Shown piece after piece: positions 51,713-63,759 of a stretch of 64,000 nt of DNA. The notes below the pieces were generated by a model that did not search any database, had not been told where the DNA came from, and saw only the letters and a list, made by a program, of their open reading frames with translations. The DNA comes from Parelaphostrongylus tenuis (lineage: Eukaryota; Nematoda; Chromadorea; Rhabditida; Metastrongylidae): assembly GCA_019055375.1 (NCBI GenBank), contig JAHQIW010007221.1:33050-97049 (forward strand), in the 5' to 3' direction. Every line of letters starts with the position of its first letter. Position 1 is the stretch's first letter. The position numbers were made by a program, and so were the translations under genes.

Positions 51713-53303
51713 TTATAGGATCACTAAACGTTCACGTTCTCCTCTATGGTAGCACTTATCACCAGATCGATTGCGGTTCTACCTGGACAAACATAGATAT
51801 TATTACTATGATAGCCTAACTTAAATGACAACTGTTTCATATAAATACTCTGCTAAACTGTAGTTCATGGCATTTGAGAACATTTTTGCTTATTTATTCC
51901 TGTTTAATTAAGTTTATGAGCGGGCGTCATATATTGCGCTAATCCGCACTTTTTTATCTGCTTCGCCATTATGCATTAGTCATCCAGAAAGTATTTAGAG
52001 TTTACGGGTAGACTGGGCTTCTGTGTGGGGACTTTGGTCTTCTTCACGAATGTCGTGAAATGGTGATGGATTCGCTTCTCTGTGGAAGCTCCGAATCTTG
52101 ACGCTAAAATGTTTCTAATTTATACAACAAGCAGTCATTCTTATTTAGGGATTGGACAACACCCGTTTTAGATAAATCTGTCATCAGTTTACCGTCCTCG
52201 GAAAATATGAGACTTGTCAATCGAGATGCGAAAGCGAACCAGATACCGCATACGCGCTACTGCACGGTATTTCTAGCCATTGTGTCTCACTATGGAATTA
52301 GTTTAATAAGTCATTGATTCACTAGAAAAGCCAAAAGATTCCTCAGATTTGATCAGACATTCGAAGCGAAATATTGGTTTTTTAGCTTTCAATAACCCTA
52401 GATAGAGACATCGATGTTACTCAACAAATTGCTTAAATTTATATTCATTTCGTTGCATACTTTTTATTTTCGAAAAAAAGCAGCAATGACTAAAAGAGAG
52501 GCAATGTTTTGCAGTTAGATTGGAAACTGTATCGTATAACCACAAAAAAGCTCCTCAACTCTTCAGCTCAGTGAGTTTGAGGTTGAGTCAATATGGTAGG
52601 TACCTTTGAACACATGATCACCGTTTTAAATGATAGATATTTATACATGTAGTACTTTTAAAAATAACTTTCAATAATATGTCTTACTTTCCTTTCTTCC
52701 ACCAATGCCCTGTGGTGGCCGATCACACTACCTTCTTCGGTCTAGTCAAGCCCTTTTTGTTACAGCCTGATTCAGACAGTATTTGAAAGATGATCTGTTG
52801 CTTCAAAAATTTTCGAAAGGTTTCAAATTTTAGATTTTTTACTTACTTAATTATTTGGATATATGGATACTCAGACAGACTGTTTTTGTGAAATCTGCTC
52901 CCCATGCACATTTTCCATTCGCTTCTATCGCGATCATCGTAGTGGTGGTGGTTTGCTTACAGCATGGTGATGTGTGCGAGCATTATATTGTCACCTGTGG
53001 AATATTTGCCGATGTTAACATAGCAGATTAAACTTAACCCCTTGACATCGACATGAGTCGTTCTGAGCTCATCTCTTCCTCTGTCCCTCTCCTATCTAGA
53101 AAAAGATTTGTGTTGATGCGTGCTTCTGTGCAGATCTGGCACTCAATTGATGAACTTATTCCATTATTAAACAAATCGTTTTCACTATATTCATCGAGAA
53201 GCATTAGCATCAGAAGTTGTTTCTACTACCGATTGCCTTATTAAGGGCTCACCAATCAAACTCTATCAAATTTTTACGACAATTTACCTATTTACTTACG
53301 ATT
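51713..53303. other. Non-coding stretch, nothing recognised
   Basis: No open frame with splice support and no repeat family seen. Confidence 0.3.
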
Positions 53304-53314
53304 ACTTCCATATT
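53304..53314 (+). repeat. Left target-site duplication of the RTE element
   Basis: acttccatatt is repeated exactly at 56914-56924. The two copies flank the element 53315-56913 and fix both of its ends. Confidence 0.85.
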
Positions 53315-53818
53315 CCACGGACCTCCCTCTTTGAGGGATCCCGCCCGGTTAGTCGCGAGGGCACGTGGCGCGTCCCCAGGTGGTGGATAGGGGAATAAAC
53401 GCGAACCAAAAGAGACCGTGTGCTTCCCGGAGACGCAGGTGGATTCAAGGAACGAGTTCCCTGCTTCTGCAGCGCCGACTTGACAAAAACTCTATTTCTA
53501 CGAGTCAAATCTGCCAAAAGCCTGCAATTAAGCGGCTGGGAAGTACATGAGAGGCGGTTAGGAGTCGCCTCCAACAAATAAGCTCCTCCCGCTCCTCCGA
53601 GAGAGACTGGCAAGCTACTCGTGAGTACCCAGCCCCCACGTTTAGAGCCTGACAAGCTATACGTTGGGTATCGAAATGCCAAAAACAGCAACAAATATGG
53701 GCCTCATTCCCCTGACATCGAAAGAGCTCCTGGTACGGCAGCGCCAGGTAGGACGAGTACGGAGAGGCTGCTAAAATCTCAGGGCCGAACTAGGCTGCCA
53801 AGATCGAAACGGACTAAA

Positions 53819-56787
53819 ATGACGATCTGTACCTACAACGCAAGAACCCTTGCTCACGAATCCGCTGTAGAAGATCTATTGATTCAAGCAAGAAGAATAA
53901 GGTACGACGTCATTGGCCTGGCTGAGACGAAAAGGCGCCATCCTTTTCACGCTGTTTATGACACCGGAGAAGAATTGTTCCTTGGTACATGCGATCGCAG
54001 AGGTGTCGGCGGCGTTGGCGTCCTTCGTCAAATCGAATTTGACCGTGATATTGATTCGTTCGAACAACTAACAGCCCGTATCGGACGATTACGGTTGAAA
54101 CGATTTGGTTCTATGCCGGCTTTGACCATCTTCGTTGCTTACGCACCAACATCAAGCTATGACGAAGACGAAGTCGAAGCGTTTTATATGGACCTCGAAA
54201 AATTCTTCAGAGAAGATTATACATTCTTCAAGGTCACTGTCGGAGATTTCAACGCAAAAATTGGACCCAGGAGAACGTCTGAGGAACGTCACATAGGGAC
54301 TCACGGACTAGAATGGAATGAACAGGGTGAGAGGCTATCTGAGTTTATCATGACGACCCAAACCATTCATGACAACTCGCAATTCCAAAAGTCTCTCTCT
54401 CAGCGATGGACGTGGGAGTCCCCAATGGAGATTATCATAACGAAATAGATCACATCATAGTAAATCGAAGGTTTTGCCTGACCGACGTCGCTGTTGTTCC
54501 TAAGTTCTACGACTCGTTGAATATCTTCACGTTAGCGCTATGAAAGCCGAGAGTCCTAAGGTCACGAAGAGACGCTTGCCTCCGCATACACTCGAGCTGA
54601 TACGTCGACGTGGAATCGCAGCGAGCTGCAGGAACCGAAACCTTACGTCCGAACTTGCGAAACGCTGCAGAGAAGCGATAAAAGAAGACTTTAAAGAGAG
54701 AAGAGCAGCAGTTATGGCAGAAGCTGCAGAAGCTGGGAAGAGCATTCGCAAAGCCCAGCGATGCTTCGCCAACTATAAGACTGAGATGATTGCACTCCGA
54801 TACCCTGACAGGACACTTACAGCTTCGAGAAGGGCTATGGAGAAAATCATCCACCAATACTACTCGGATCTCTTCGCTAGCCATGTCCTCTTACCGTCAT
54901 ATAAATTGAAAGAGGACGAATATGTCGTCCCACCGGTCCTCCCTTCCGAAATTCGACATGCTATATCGCCGGTGAAGAACAGAACAACACCCGGTCCAGA
55001 CAGGATTAGACCAGAACATCTGAAGAATCTGCCGCCTGTTCTCATCAACACCCTGGTTCGGCTCTTCACTCGCTACCTGTCAGAATGCAAGGTCCCTATT
55101 CAATGGAAAACTAGCAAAACCGTATTGTTGATCAAAAAGGGAGATCTTCACGACATAGGCAATTATCGCCCAATCTGCTTGCTGTCCGTTGGCTATGAAC
55201 TCTTTACTCGAGTCATCCTAAACAGGATTAACAGAACACTGGACGAAGGACAGCCATGCGAACAAGCAGGGTTCCGAAAAGGATTTAATACCATAGACCA
55301 CATCCACATGATTACAAGACTCAGTGAAGTTTCACGAGAGTACAAACAACCGCTCTGTCTCACTTTCATCGATCTGAAGAAAGCCTTTGGTTCAATGGAA
55401 ACAGAAGCGGTTATTGAGGCTCTGGATAACCATGGCGACTCTACTCGGTACATAATCATCCTTCGTGAGCTTTATAAAGATTTCACGACCAAAATAGTAG
55501 GTTGAGGAGAAAGTTTCCGGAATTTGCTTATAAAACGTTATTTATGCATCAATTAACTGCTTGGCGGTCGACTTTTCGTGGACGTCCCGATCGTGGCTTG
55601 TCAGACAGACCCTCATTTCCTGCCTTGAACTCCTTGAACTGATCGTAGACAGCTGTCTTTCCAACAGCTCCTTCGCCCCATGCCTCATTGATTCGGACGA
55701 ACAGTGTCAGCGGCATTTGTGCCCACTTTGTACTCGTGATGCATCAACACTCGTTTCTGTTCGCGTTTCAGTTCCATCTTGCGGCAGTATAGAAGAGTTA
55801 TATATCAATCGATGCGCAAGAAAACGTGCTTTCAAACCATGTGAAAATCGCATATAAAACTTGCGAACATGTTAAAGTTATGGGCAAATTCCGGGAACTT
55901 TCTCCTCAACCTATTATCTCCATTCTACAACAATATCACCATTGACGTAGGAAGAGGGGCTCGACAAGGCGATACAATTTCGCCAAAACTATTCACTGCC
56001 ATCCCACAAAACGTCATGCGAACATTAGAATGGGACGAAATGGGAGTGAAAATTGACGGTCGACAATTAAACCATCTTCGCTTTGCTGACGATATCGTTC
56101 TTATAACACCATACATCAGCCAAGCGGAACGAATGTTGACCGATTTCGATAACTCCTGTGGAAAGATTGGTCTTTGACTGAATCTAACGAAAACAATGTT
56201 CGTGAGGAACCGATGGGTTTCTAATGCCCCATTCACGCTCAACGGAACGACAATCTCCGAATGCTCCAGTTACGTCTATCTAGGTCGAAATCAACATGAT
56301 GAACGACCTAGCTCCAGAGTTGAGCAGGAGGAAACGAGCGGCTTGGGGAACGTATAAGAGCAGCGAAGATGTAGTGAAGAGGACCAGAAACATCCGACTC
56401 CGTGCCCACCTTTTCGACTCGACAATTATCCCTGTCCTGACGTATGCAGCAGAAACCTGGTCGCTACGTAAGCAGGATGAAAGATCACTTGCCGTTATCG
56501 AACGCGCAGTCGAAAGGTCGATGCTAGGAGTATCCCGTATCTCGTAAATGAGAGAAAGGATCCGAAGTTCCGACCGACGTCAACGATCGAAAATCAGAGA
56601 CGCCGCTCTACACGTCAGGATATCGAAAATAAGGTGGGCCGGACACGTGATGCGCTTCAACGACAACCGATGGACGAGAGCTGTTACCGACTGGATTCCT
56701 CGGGACGTCAAGCGTTCTAAAGGAAGACCACTGATCCGTTGGTCCGATTTCTTCAAGAAAGCGATAGAAGAAAGATATGATGCTTAG
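53819..56787 (+). pseudogene. Broken RTE ORF: APE endonuclease plus reverse transcriptase
   Basis: Endonuclease from 53819: MTICTYNARTL, GLAETKRR (metal-binding Glu), VAYAPTS and GDFNAKIG (Asp/Asn). One C is missing near 54428. After VPKFY (about 54510) the family's SDH motif is absent through an internal deletion. The RT resumes at 54540: GPDRIRPEHLKNLPP, IGNYRPICLLSV, LDEGQPCEQAGFRKGF, FIDLKKAF (catalytic Asp, about 55370), then, after the inserted MITE, RQGDTISPKLF and FADDIVLI (catalytic Asp pair, about 56083-56095). A TGA stop follows at 56175-56177, then a frameshift near 56285, a TAA near 56545 and a TAG at 56785. The domain order is normal for RTE. The element cannot work as it stands. 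Confidence 0.9.
55500..55911 (-). mobile_element. 412-base mariner MITE (family A) inside the RTE reverse transcriptase
   Basis: Terminal inverted repeats 55500-55527 and 55884-55911 match at 27 of 28 bases (outer part ggttgaggagaaagtt). TA is duplicated at 55498-55499 and 55912-55913. The minus strand keeps a scrap of transposase start resembling the 28150 copy (cgttttcttgc-catcg-, then aagatggaactgaa). Dropping the element and one TA leaves the RT frame continuous (TKIV then LSPFY). The insertion therefore came after the RTE and is precise. Confidence 0.92.
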
Positions 56788-56913
56788 CGAATCCCTAGAG
56801 CGGAAAGGACCACTGGGCTACTCTTGCACGCGATAGGAAAAATTGGAAGTGTTGCTGGTATCCGCTCGAGGCACTCGACGATCAACAGGACGACAGGTGA
56901 CAGGTGACAGGTG

Positions 56914-56924
56914 ACTTCCATATT
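56914..56924 (+). repeat. Right target-site duplication of the RTE element
   Basis: acttccatatt, identical to 53304-53314, directly after the gacaggt tandem tail. Confidence 0.85.
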
Positions 56925-56934
56925 TCATCACAAA

Positions 56935-57350
56935 CTTCCTCATTCTCATGTGGTCCGTTATGGGCTCTTGTACAGCCTTGTACATATAAGACACATAATA
57001 GACCACATGACATGTTGGTTCAAATAAAAATTATGAGGTATATTGAAATTCGAGCGTGTTTTAAGAAAACATTCGAATTAAACGATATAATACTTCAAAA
57101 TACCAGCCAAGAACAATTGAGTGTCCAACACTGACGATCTAGTAATTTCTCACCTGACGGGAAATGTGTAAATCGTTCGTCATCGCCTACTCTAAGTTGG
57201 GAGACTGGAGCACCCCGGGAGGATTGGCTAAAGACGAAGGGCCTGCCCGACTGACGAGGCTGCTCAAGGCCGAAGCACGTGTATCGGGCTGTACAAGAGC
57301 CCTTAACAGACCACATGACATGTTGGCTCAAATAATAATTATGAGATACA
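56935..57350 (+). mobile_element. MITE family A copy with an extra inverted arm
   Basis: 57005-57350 has the full family interior (taccagccaagaacaattgag, cgttcgtcatcgcct, gactggagcacccc, acgaagggcctgcccgactg, gaagcacgtgtatcgggctg) and the right arm gaccacatgacatgttggctca. 56945-56990 carries the reverse complement of the right arm (catgtggtccgttatgggctc), giving a palindromic left end. It abuts the RTE 3' end. Confidence 0.75.
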
Positions 57351-57539
57351 CCTCATTAGCATTGTAGCTCTTCACGCGACAGCGTCGCGTGCCGTGCAAT
57401 GTTTGAACGTCGTTGTAAGAAGTTAATTACGATTACGTTCGCCCATCGTGTAGCTAGTCGTACTGAAGGATGTTTGCTCGTCGGATCAACTATATTTCGC
57501 TTTGATGAGTAATTTTCCAGACATCGCCGTTTCGCGATC

Positions 57540-58100
57540 GAACATTTTTTTGTTGAAGGAAACTTTTTTCTTGGAATTTTAGTAACTGCTTGAAAGGTCG
57601 AATCTCGATGACTTCAATATTGTGTTTGGCTTCTAAAAGGCCTTCTTCATGCTTTGTAGCACGGAAGAAGATTGTCTGACACTCAGTTTGTTTGTTCGCT
57701 CGACTAGTGTCTGTGGATAGTTTTTCACTAAGCTTTCAACAATGTTGTTGATTCTGAAACTAAATGATTTTTGAAATGGCCTTCATAGAGCGCTGTAAGG
57801 GCGGAAAGATTACTTCGCTTCGCACTTAAAGTTATCTCTGAGCATAAAAGCTACATATGCATCAAAAGCGTGTGGTCATGTAGACGAAATCTTAGCGCAT
57901 CGAATATTGAAAGATATCTAAAAATTTCCTCAAGACAGAGGGGACTTTTTTGATTAAATAACGAAAGTCGCGCTCTTGCGATTGCCCTGGGCTCGGTTGT
58001 TTCGATTATCGCCACTAAAAGAAGCGATTTTCATTATCTATTCAAAAATTCTTCTTCCTTTTTGGGGAAGTTTCCAATTTTTACGAAACTGTAGGAGAGA
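57540..58100 (-). repeat. Old repeat related to 41520-42420
   Basis: See the words shared with 41520-42420. The minus strand contains short coding-like pieces (SLVKNYPQTLVERTNKLSVR) but no continuous frame. The relationship is by eye only. Confidence 0.3.
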
Positions 58101-58362
58101 CTTTGTTCTATCGTTACGTAGATATTAGCTTCCATTTTGTTTCCTAACCTGCTAAATAAACCTACTGCAAAGATTAAGTAACGGGCTAACCATTTCTAGT
58201 GCCAAGCTTGAACTTCTTTTCGCTCCTACGAAGCTCTGTGAAAAAATTTTTCATAATCAAAACTCAGTACCAAAAATATCAAGATCGGCTCTATTGGATG
58301 ATTATTGGAGGTTTGGCAAAAAGTCAATCACAGATTTCAGCACAACAAATAATGAGTCCTGA

Positions 58363-58660
58363 GTGTAAAATGTAATTTTCTTTTCATCGTTGCTACAGCG
58401 CAAGAAGAAAAACTTTAGCTAACAAATGACTACTGAAACTCTGGTAAAAAAAGATTTGCCCAGCGAAAAAGCTAGGCGAATACGAATGAAGAGCACACCG
58501 TACATTGTGAGGGTAAAATGTACTTTTCTCTTCGTTGCTACGGCTTAATAAGAAGGTCATTTCAAGAAAGTCCGGTGTTAGATCGCAAATCTTTCGGCTG
58601 ACGAATGGCTACTATAAGTTTGGTAAAGAAAGTGTGCCCGACAAGAAAACTACGAAAAGG
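58363..58660 (+). repeat. Degenerate tandem repeat, two units of about 145 bases
   Basis: Units near 58363 and 58508 share gtaaaatgta-ttttc, tcgttgctac-gc, aagaag, then ctaacaaatg-ctact against ctgacgaatggctact, then ggtaaa-aaag, and gcccag-gaaaa-ct. The 93-codon frame 58535-58816 lies within the second unit and is not called as a gene. Confidence 0.6.
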
Positions 58661-58819
58661 CCATTGTACAAAGAAAGTACGCACTTAGTATCCAAAGGGC
58701 TAAGCTTAGGGCAGAGTACGCAAAAGCAAGTTTCTTGTTTCAGCCAGATTTCCAAACAGACTACATTTTTGGGAATACTGCTCAACGGTTGTGTGTGCGG
58801 GAAGCACTATTACTGACTG

Positions 58820-59955
58820 ACTGAAGTATGAGTTTACGTCTCTGCAACATAACAAAGCGTAGAGGACCACTGACTCAGCAAAGATACTGTGAAATTTTGA
58901 ACTGCTAACTGAGTGGTTTTCTTTTTGAATGACAAAAATGCAGCTCCTTCTGCTTTTTTTCTCTTGAACTCATCCTTCATAATGCTTTCCCACGTTTACA
59001 GAGCTCACAAAGCAATAGTATGAAATCGTTTTTTTGAACATAGAACCATTCAATTAAATCTATACACCATCGCACCATGGATTCCTTATTAAAGACCTTA
59101 TTTTGAGTCATGTGTTGTTCGAGCTCTCTGAAGCTCTGCTAAGCATTGATCAATGCCTGTACTTCGTTGGCATTTCTCGAAAAGGGAATGTTGTGAGCGT
59201 AGCGAAGTTTTAATAGGATTCTGACATCATGCCATTAGCCCTTCTGGTAGTCACTGAGCGACTTTATGTCCACTGAGGGTAGAAAGATCTTTGCAATAAT
59301 TGATAAATACTGAAGACAGTAATTCTAGTTTCTGTTTCCAGATTTCACAAACAGTCGCCATCACGACACAAATTCATTTTTGCGAGTCAGACAGACACAC
59401 AGCATCGATCAATCAGCTAGTCAGTAGTTACGCTATCTATGTAGTATCCAGGTGATCATTTCATCACTGAACTGCAGCAAATGGTGATGCATCGATCTTA
59501 GCCACTACCTTTAGTGCAAAAATGTTGCTTTGCAGAACGAGCGAAAAAGGCACTTATCACAAAACATATGAATAGTTGGATATGCTGCATTAAATAAACA
59601 GTGCGTCTGAAGGCAGTGTGCGTGTAACTGAAACCACATTTTCAGTATTTATCAATCACTGCAAGGATTTTCCTATCACCACTGGATGATGAGGTCATTT
59701 GGTAGCAACCAAAAAGCTACTAAAATCTTTGAGAAGTGCTAGAGAAAAATATGCATTGATCAGAGCTCAACAAAGTCACGCAGCAGAGTCCTTTTGTACA
59801 GATCCACAACCTCGCCGAATGGCTTGACTTTTCCCAGATGTCCCTTGAATGATGCGTGATGGTCTTATACTAAATGGCAGCATAAACCATTTTCTTGATA
59901 AGGCGACCATATGTGTCGAAATAACTAAATGGTCAGTGGTCCGTGTAATATAGAA
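58820..59955. other. Non-coding stretch, nothing recognised
   Basis: No open frame or repeat family that I can support. Confidence 0.3.
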
Positions 59956-59959
59956 CATT

Positions 59960-60352
59960 TTCGATTCGAGTATTTTCTTAAGATCACAGCTCAAATTTCA
60001 ATATGCCTGATGGTCATTTTTTGAGCCACGCATGTCAGTGGTCTCGAAATCGAAAGATATATCGAGTCGAAAGATATGATATTTTGAATATACCAGCCAA
60101 GAGCAATCGATTGTACAACACTCTATGTTCGGTGAGATTTTCACTGAACATGAGTGCAAAACGTTCGTCGTCGCTAAATCTTAGTGTGTGGACTGGAGCA
60201 CCCACAGAGATTAGCAAAAGAAGAGAAACGGTAACTGCCCGACTGACGAGATCGCAAGATCGAAACACGTGTGTCGGGCTCATAAAGTCAGCCCTCCTTC
60301 ACAGACCACTGACATGCGTGGCTCAAAAAATGATTGATCAGGCATATTGTAA
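59960..60352 (+). mobile_element. MITE family A copy with long inverted arms
   Basis: The arms 59999-60044 and 60303-60349 are near-perfect reverse complements over about 46 bases (core tgagccacgcatgtcagtgg). The interior has the family words, closest to the 7612 copy (gactggagcacccacagaga, ttagcaaaag). The outer words cgagtattttcttaag also match the sequence outside the 7612 copy, so the true element may be larger than the inner arms. Confidence 0.85.
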
Positions 60353-60779
60353 GTAAAACATCTATTTGCTAAGCTCAAAGCCAAGCACAACTCTGCATCA
60401 GTTATGTCCAAGAAATGAAGACACAACGATGAAGATCCTGAAATAAAATTCAGTATTCTCGCACAGAAATCTCTTAGCGCGCGAAATTTCCAAAGCATTT
60501 TGTAAGTATTCCAGAACTTCAAAATAAAAACAGCAAAAAGAGCCCTTTGATCATGCGTAACCATGCTCTGCACTTCGAAGTAAGTTTGTGATCTAAATGG
60601 GGCAATTTTTACCTATTTAAAACTCTTTGAGGTTTGCTTAACCTCTTGTGAAGCGCTGACGACGAATAGATCACTTTCTGTCCGTGTTGAAAAAACACTT
60701 ACTTGAATACATTGAGTTGATTAACTAACTGACAGAAATGCATAGGGCACAGAAACATAATAGTGGAAGTTTTAACCAG

Positions 60780-61320
60780 CTCTTGTCATTCTCTTTCAGA
60801 AATCGATAATTTCGAAGCGTAAAATTTTCGGAGCATTTTGGATAAATTCCATAAACTCACGGAATAATGGCCCGTTAATACGCGGAATCTCACACAACAT
60901 TACAAAGTGATATTTCAGTGCAAAAAAAGGTGTATTATCCATCCATGTAAACTCTGCGCGACTGCTCTCCGCGTACAACAGAAAGGCTCATGGAGCGAGG
61001 TAAATTCATAAAAAGCCATTTTATTTCCAAAGCATTCAAATCCAGCTTTGGTGGCCGTTCTTTTACGGTTCCAGAAAGATTAGGTTGAGTAAGAAATTCC
61101 TCAACACCCGAGCAAAATTCAAAGTTTACACGAAAGCTCAATGAAACTAACAATAATTATTTTTCAAAACAAATACATCATTATCTACTACCTTTTGCTG
61201 ACAATCTGCATGCTTCAGAAACTGCTCGACATAATACAGAATCAAAAAAACTCCTGACATGCCTCATAAATTTGACCAAATGTCTCAAATCGGTGTCCAC
61301 AATACATTATTAGATTATAT
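60780..61320 (-). mobile_element. Mariner-like relic (family D)
   Basis: 61150-61300 matches the low-coordinate end of the 10920-11620 relic: ataattatttttcaaaa, ctcctgacatgcct, gaccaaatgtctcaaatcgg, tgtccacaat. The rest on the minus strand has broken frames without a clear catalytic motif. The assignment rests on this shared end. Confidence 0.5.
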
Positions 61321-61439
61321 TGTTTTGAGAGAGGTAGTAGAAACAGTCAAAAAGAAAGGTGTGGTGATATACGATTTAGCAACCGCCAGCGGCTGTACAA
61401 CACTGGCTGTGGGGTGCTTTTATCGTCTTGCGGCATATG

Positions 61440-61615
61440 TAAATATTTCGGTTTCGGATACTCTATGTAGGTGATATGTACTTGCAAAGAAATAGCTGAT
61501 TCAAGAGGTACCCTGCAACTGAAGAGACCACAGTGCCGAAACACGTGTCTTGTTGCCCTGGTTAAGTGTCATGACAGACCTCAAGAAAAGCTCAAAATAT
61601 GTTATCATATTATAC
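61440..61615 (+). repeat. MITE family B copy, right part
   Basis: gtgccgaaacacgtgtcttg, aagtgtcatgacagacctca and gaaaagctcaaaatatgtta follow the family order seen at 2621-2945 and 46080-46185. The left part is diverged. Confidence 0.6.
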
Positions 61616-61689
61616 TGCTCTAAGCGAGGTCTCAAAAGCAGTCGAAAAGAAAAGAATTCAATACCTTAACGTTTTTAGCTTGGAAGTGA

Positions 61690-61830
61690 TATTTTATCAC
61701 GTCTGATAATTATTTTTCGAGCTATGCATGTGGTCTGTTATGGGCGCTTACAATACACGTGTTCCGGTCTTGACAGCCTCGTCAGTTGCACGGTGGCTTT
61801 CGTCTTAGCCAATCCTCTTCAGAGAAGCCC
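61690..61830 (-). repeat. MITE family A, partial inverted copy
   Basis: ttgagc-like start ctatgcatgtggtctgttatgggc, then tacacgtgttccggtcttga, tcgtcagttgcacgg and cgtcttagccaatcctc: the antisense of the family right half. Confidence 0.65.
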
Positions 61831-61849
61831 CGAAAACTTTGAGCCTCGA

Positions 61850-62165
61850 ATGGAGTTGTGCCCGCGTTTCACCCTTTACGGGAGCTCTTGCTAACCATTA
61901 CACTATCGCAGCTCATATTCTGCTATCATTCGATTACCTATATCCTATAGCCGTCAACATAACTGGATTTCACTGCCGCTAGTGCTTACTCAACAAAATA
62001 GTTGACTCTTGGTTATTGCAGAATCGATTCCTTGGAACGCAGAAAGTGTGATAATAGAACTGGAGCTCCAGTGGTACAGTACTTGATAAGCGCCTTGAGT
62101 AGCATGAAGAGCGGGTTCAACTCCTGCCTGGCTTTCAAAACTTTGCTTAACACTTAACATTATCG
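61850..62165. mobile_element. Foldback element with tRNA-like ends
   Basis: Left arm antisense module: gtgcccgcgtttcacccttt, gctaaccattacactatcgc. Right arm sense module: agctccagtggtacagtact (box A-like), gggttcaactcctgcctgg (box B-like), then cttaacacttaacattatcg. The middle holds gccgtcaacataactgg, as in the 51345 copy. Confidence 0.7.
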
Positions 62166-62939
62166 TACCTCGGAAAACCGTGACCGTAAGTGCACCACAG
62201 ATCTTAGTCTCATCTTAAGACCAAATTTTTATAATAGAAAGGCCCGAGTGCAACTCATACAAGCAAGTAAGCAGGGTGGGGATGAGCATACAGAATCTTC
62301 TTTGCTGATTGAGCCGGTTTCATGAAGGTGTTAAAAAATGAATCTATTTAGTTAACGTTTCGACTCGAATCATTTCTTCAGAGCGATTGATGCGAGGCGA
62401 TGCTCTACAATCGCTCGTCCTCGCTATAGTCTTCGTCTTCGTTTTTATTTATGTCTAATCTTCTTCGAAGGAGCACAATTTTAACAGCCTAAATCTCACC
62501 CAATATTACTTTAAACCACCAAAACAAAACGGGTATCTCGCTAACGGTGCTCCAAGCCATTATAACGCTCCATGCACGTCAATATGCAGGATATGTTGAG
62601 CGATGAAAGATGGATATTATTCGAAAATCACTTTCATTAACAACCATTATCCAGTATAAAAGTAGCACTGCTGGGTGTGGTTCTTACTCGAGCATTGATC
62701 CTTCAAAGAAGATGCGACTCGAACAACAACGAATGTACGTTTCGGAGGCACTGCCATCTTCAGAGCCACGCCCCCCATATGAGAGATGGGAAAAACTAAA
62801 AAATATTAAGACCAGACAACATGAAATGTTGCCAAAGTCGTTTTACAGTCGATAGCTTGCGGGTGTTCATTAACACTTTAGGTACGGCAGGCCCACGACG
62901 CTAGGCCCCACCGCGTGCCGCTAGCAGACCGTACTGCAG

Positions 62940-63285
62940 AGTGGCATTGCATGAGCGTCTTGTTTTGTCATCAGCATTGCATGAGCGTCTTGTTCTACAT
63001 AAGTGCCATAACAGATATCACGACAGAATGATATGCTTGATTCATTTTACCAGCAACAAGTTCGACTGTTGGTCACTGCAATGTCGGGGGATTTATCACC
63101 TGATTCGGTGTGATTTGTTATTCGGCGTCGATTCGTACGTAAGTAGGGGTGTATTCGCAAGGGATCGGCTGAACCGAAAAGGCACTGTGCTACTGATGAA
63201 ACCTGCAACTGCGAAAAGGGCCCGTCCAGTACTATATAAGTGCCCTACCAGGCCACGCAAAAGGCTTAAAACATGATATGATTAC
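62940..63285 (+). repeat. MITE family B copy beginning with a short tandem duplication
   Basis: gttggtcactgcaatgtcgg, ggatttatcacctgattcgg, gtgctactgatgaaacctgc and ctatataagtgccctacc match the 2621 copy in order. At its start gcattgcatgagcgtcttgtt occurs twice in about 60 bases, so this copy has a local duplication. Confidence 0.65.
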
Positions 63286-63339
63286 CATAACAAAATATCT
63301 TATTAGCTCAGGAACACTTGATAACCGCATTGGGCTGCG

Positions 63340-63640
63340 AGCAATTAGATCATCCGCCGCATTCGCCAGATCTGTTTCCGTCCAAGTTCCATCGTTTCAA
63401 ATCATTGGAGCACTGGTTACACAAGAAGAAATTTTGAGATACATCACTTGCGTCGAGAATTGACTGGTTGGTTTGCATCGAAGAGTAAAGAGTTTTATGA
63501 GCCCGGAATCGATTTTCTGCTGTAGCGTTGGCAGAATTGCGTTCAGGCAGACGGGGAATCTTCAGTCAATGTTATTTGATACTTTCGATTACTTGGAAAA
63601 ATGAATTTTGAATTAAGTTTGGAAACTTAATTGGAGACTT
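63340..63640 (+). mobile_element. Mariner-like relic (family B), 3' end
   Basis: In broken frames the plus strand reads SKSKEFYEPGIDFLL and RWQNCVQADGE, corresponding to SKNNKFYERGVDLLPERYQNC in the 48675 copy. It ends in the same terminal repeat (aagtttggaaacttaattgg, then gagactta), with TA at the outer edge. Confidence 0.75.
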
Positions 63641-63759
63641 AGTACAATCAAAAGCTTGTAATTCATACATGCATAGATTTTATGTACGATATATTCAATT
63701 CTCCTCATTCTTCATTTACATTCCATTCCTATCCAGATTTCTTTTTGTTTAAGTGCTTT

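Larger units (their letters stand above)
53315..56913 (+). mobile_element. Full-length but inactive RTE-type non-LTR retrotransposon
   Basis: It is bounded by 11-base duplications (acttccatatt). It has a GC-rich 5' region from ccacggacctccc, one degenerate endonuclease/reverse-transcriptase ORF, and a short tandem tail (gacaggt repeated). It is 3599 bases including a 412-base MITE. The original would be about 3.2 kb, normal for RTE. An intact 5' end is uncommon for such elements. Inactivating changes are described under its ORF. A 5'-truncated relative lies at 39583-39883 and an older RT piece at 18820-19110. Confidence 0.9.

Noticed and set aside
53302..53694. A 130-codon minus-strand frame over the RTE 5' region
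   Set aside because: It lies antisense to the GC-rich 5' part of the retrotransposon and has no splice context.
55561..55857. A 98-codon plus-strand gene inside the RTE
   Set aside because: It is the antisense of the transposase remnant in the mariner MITE.
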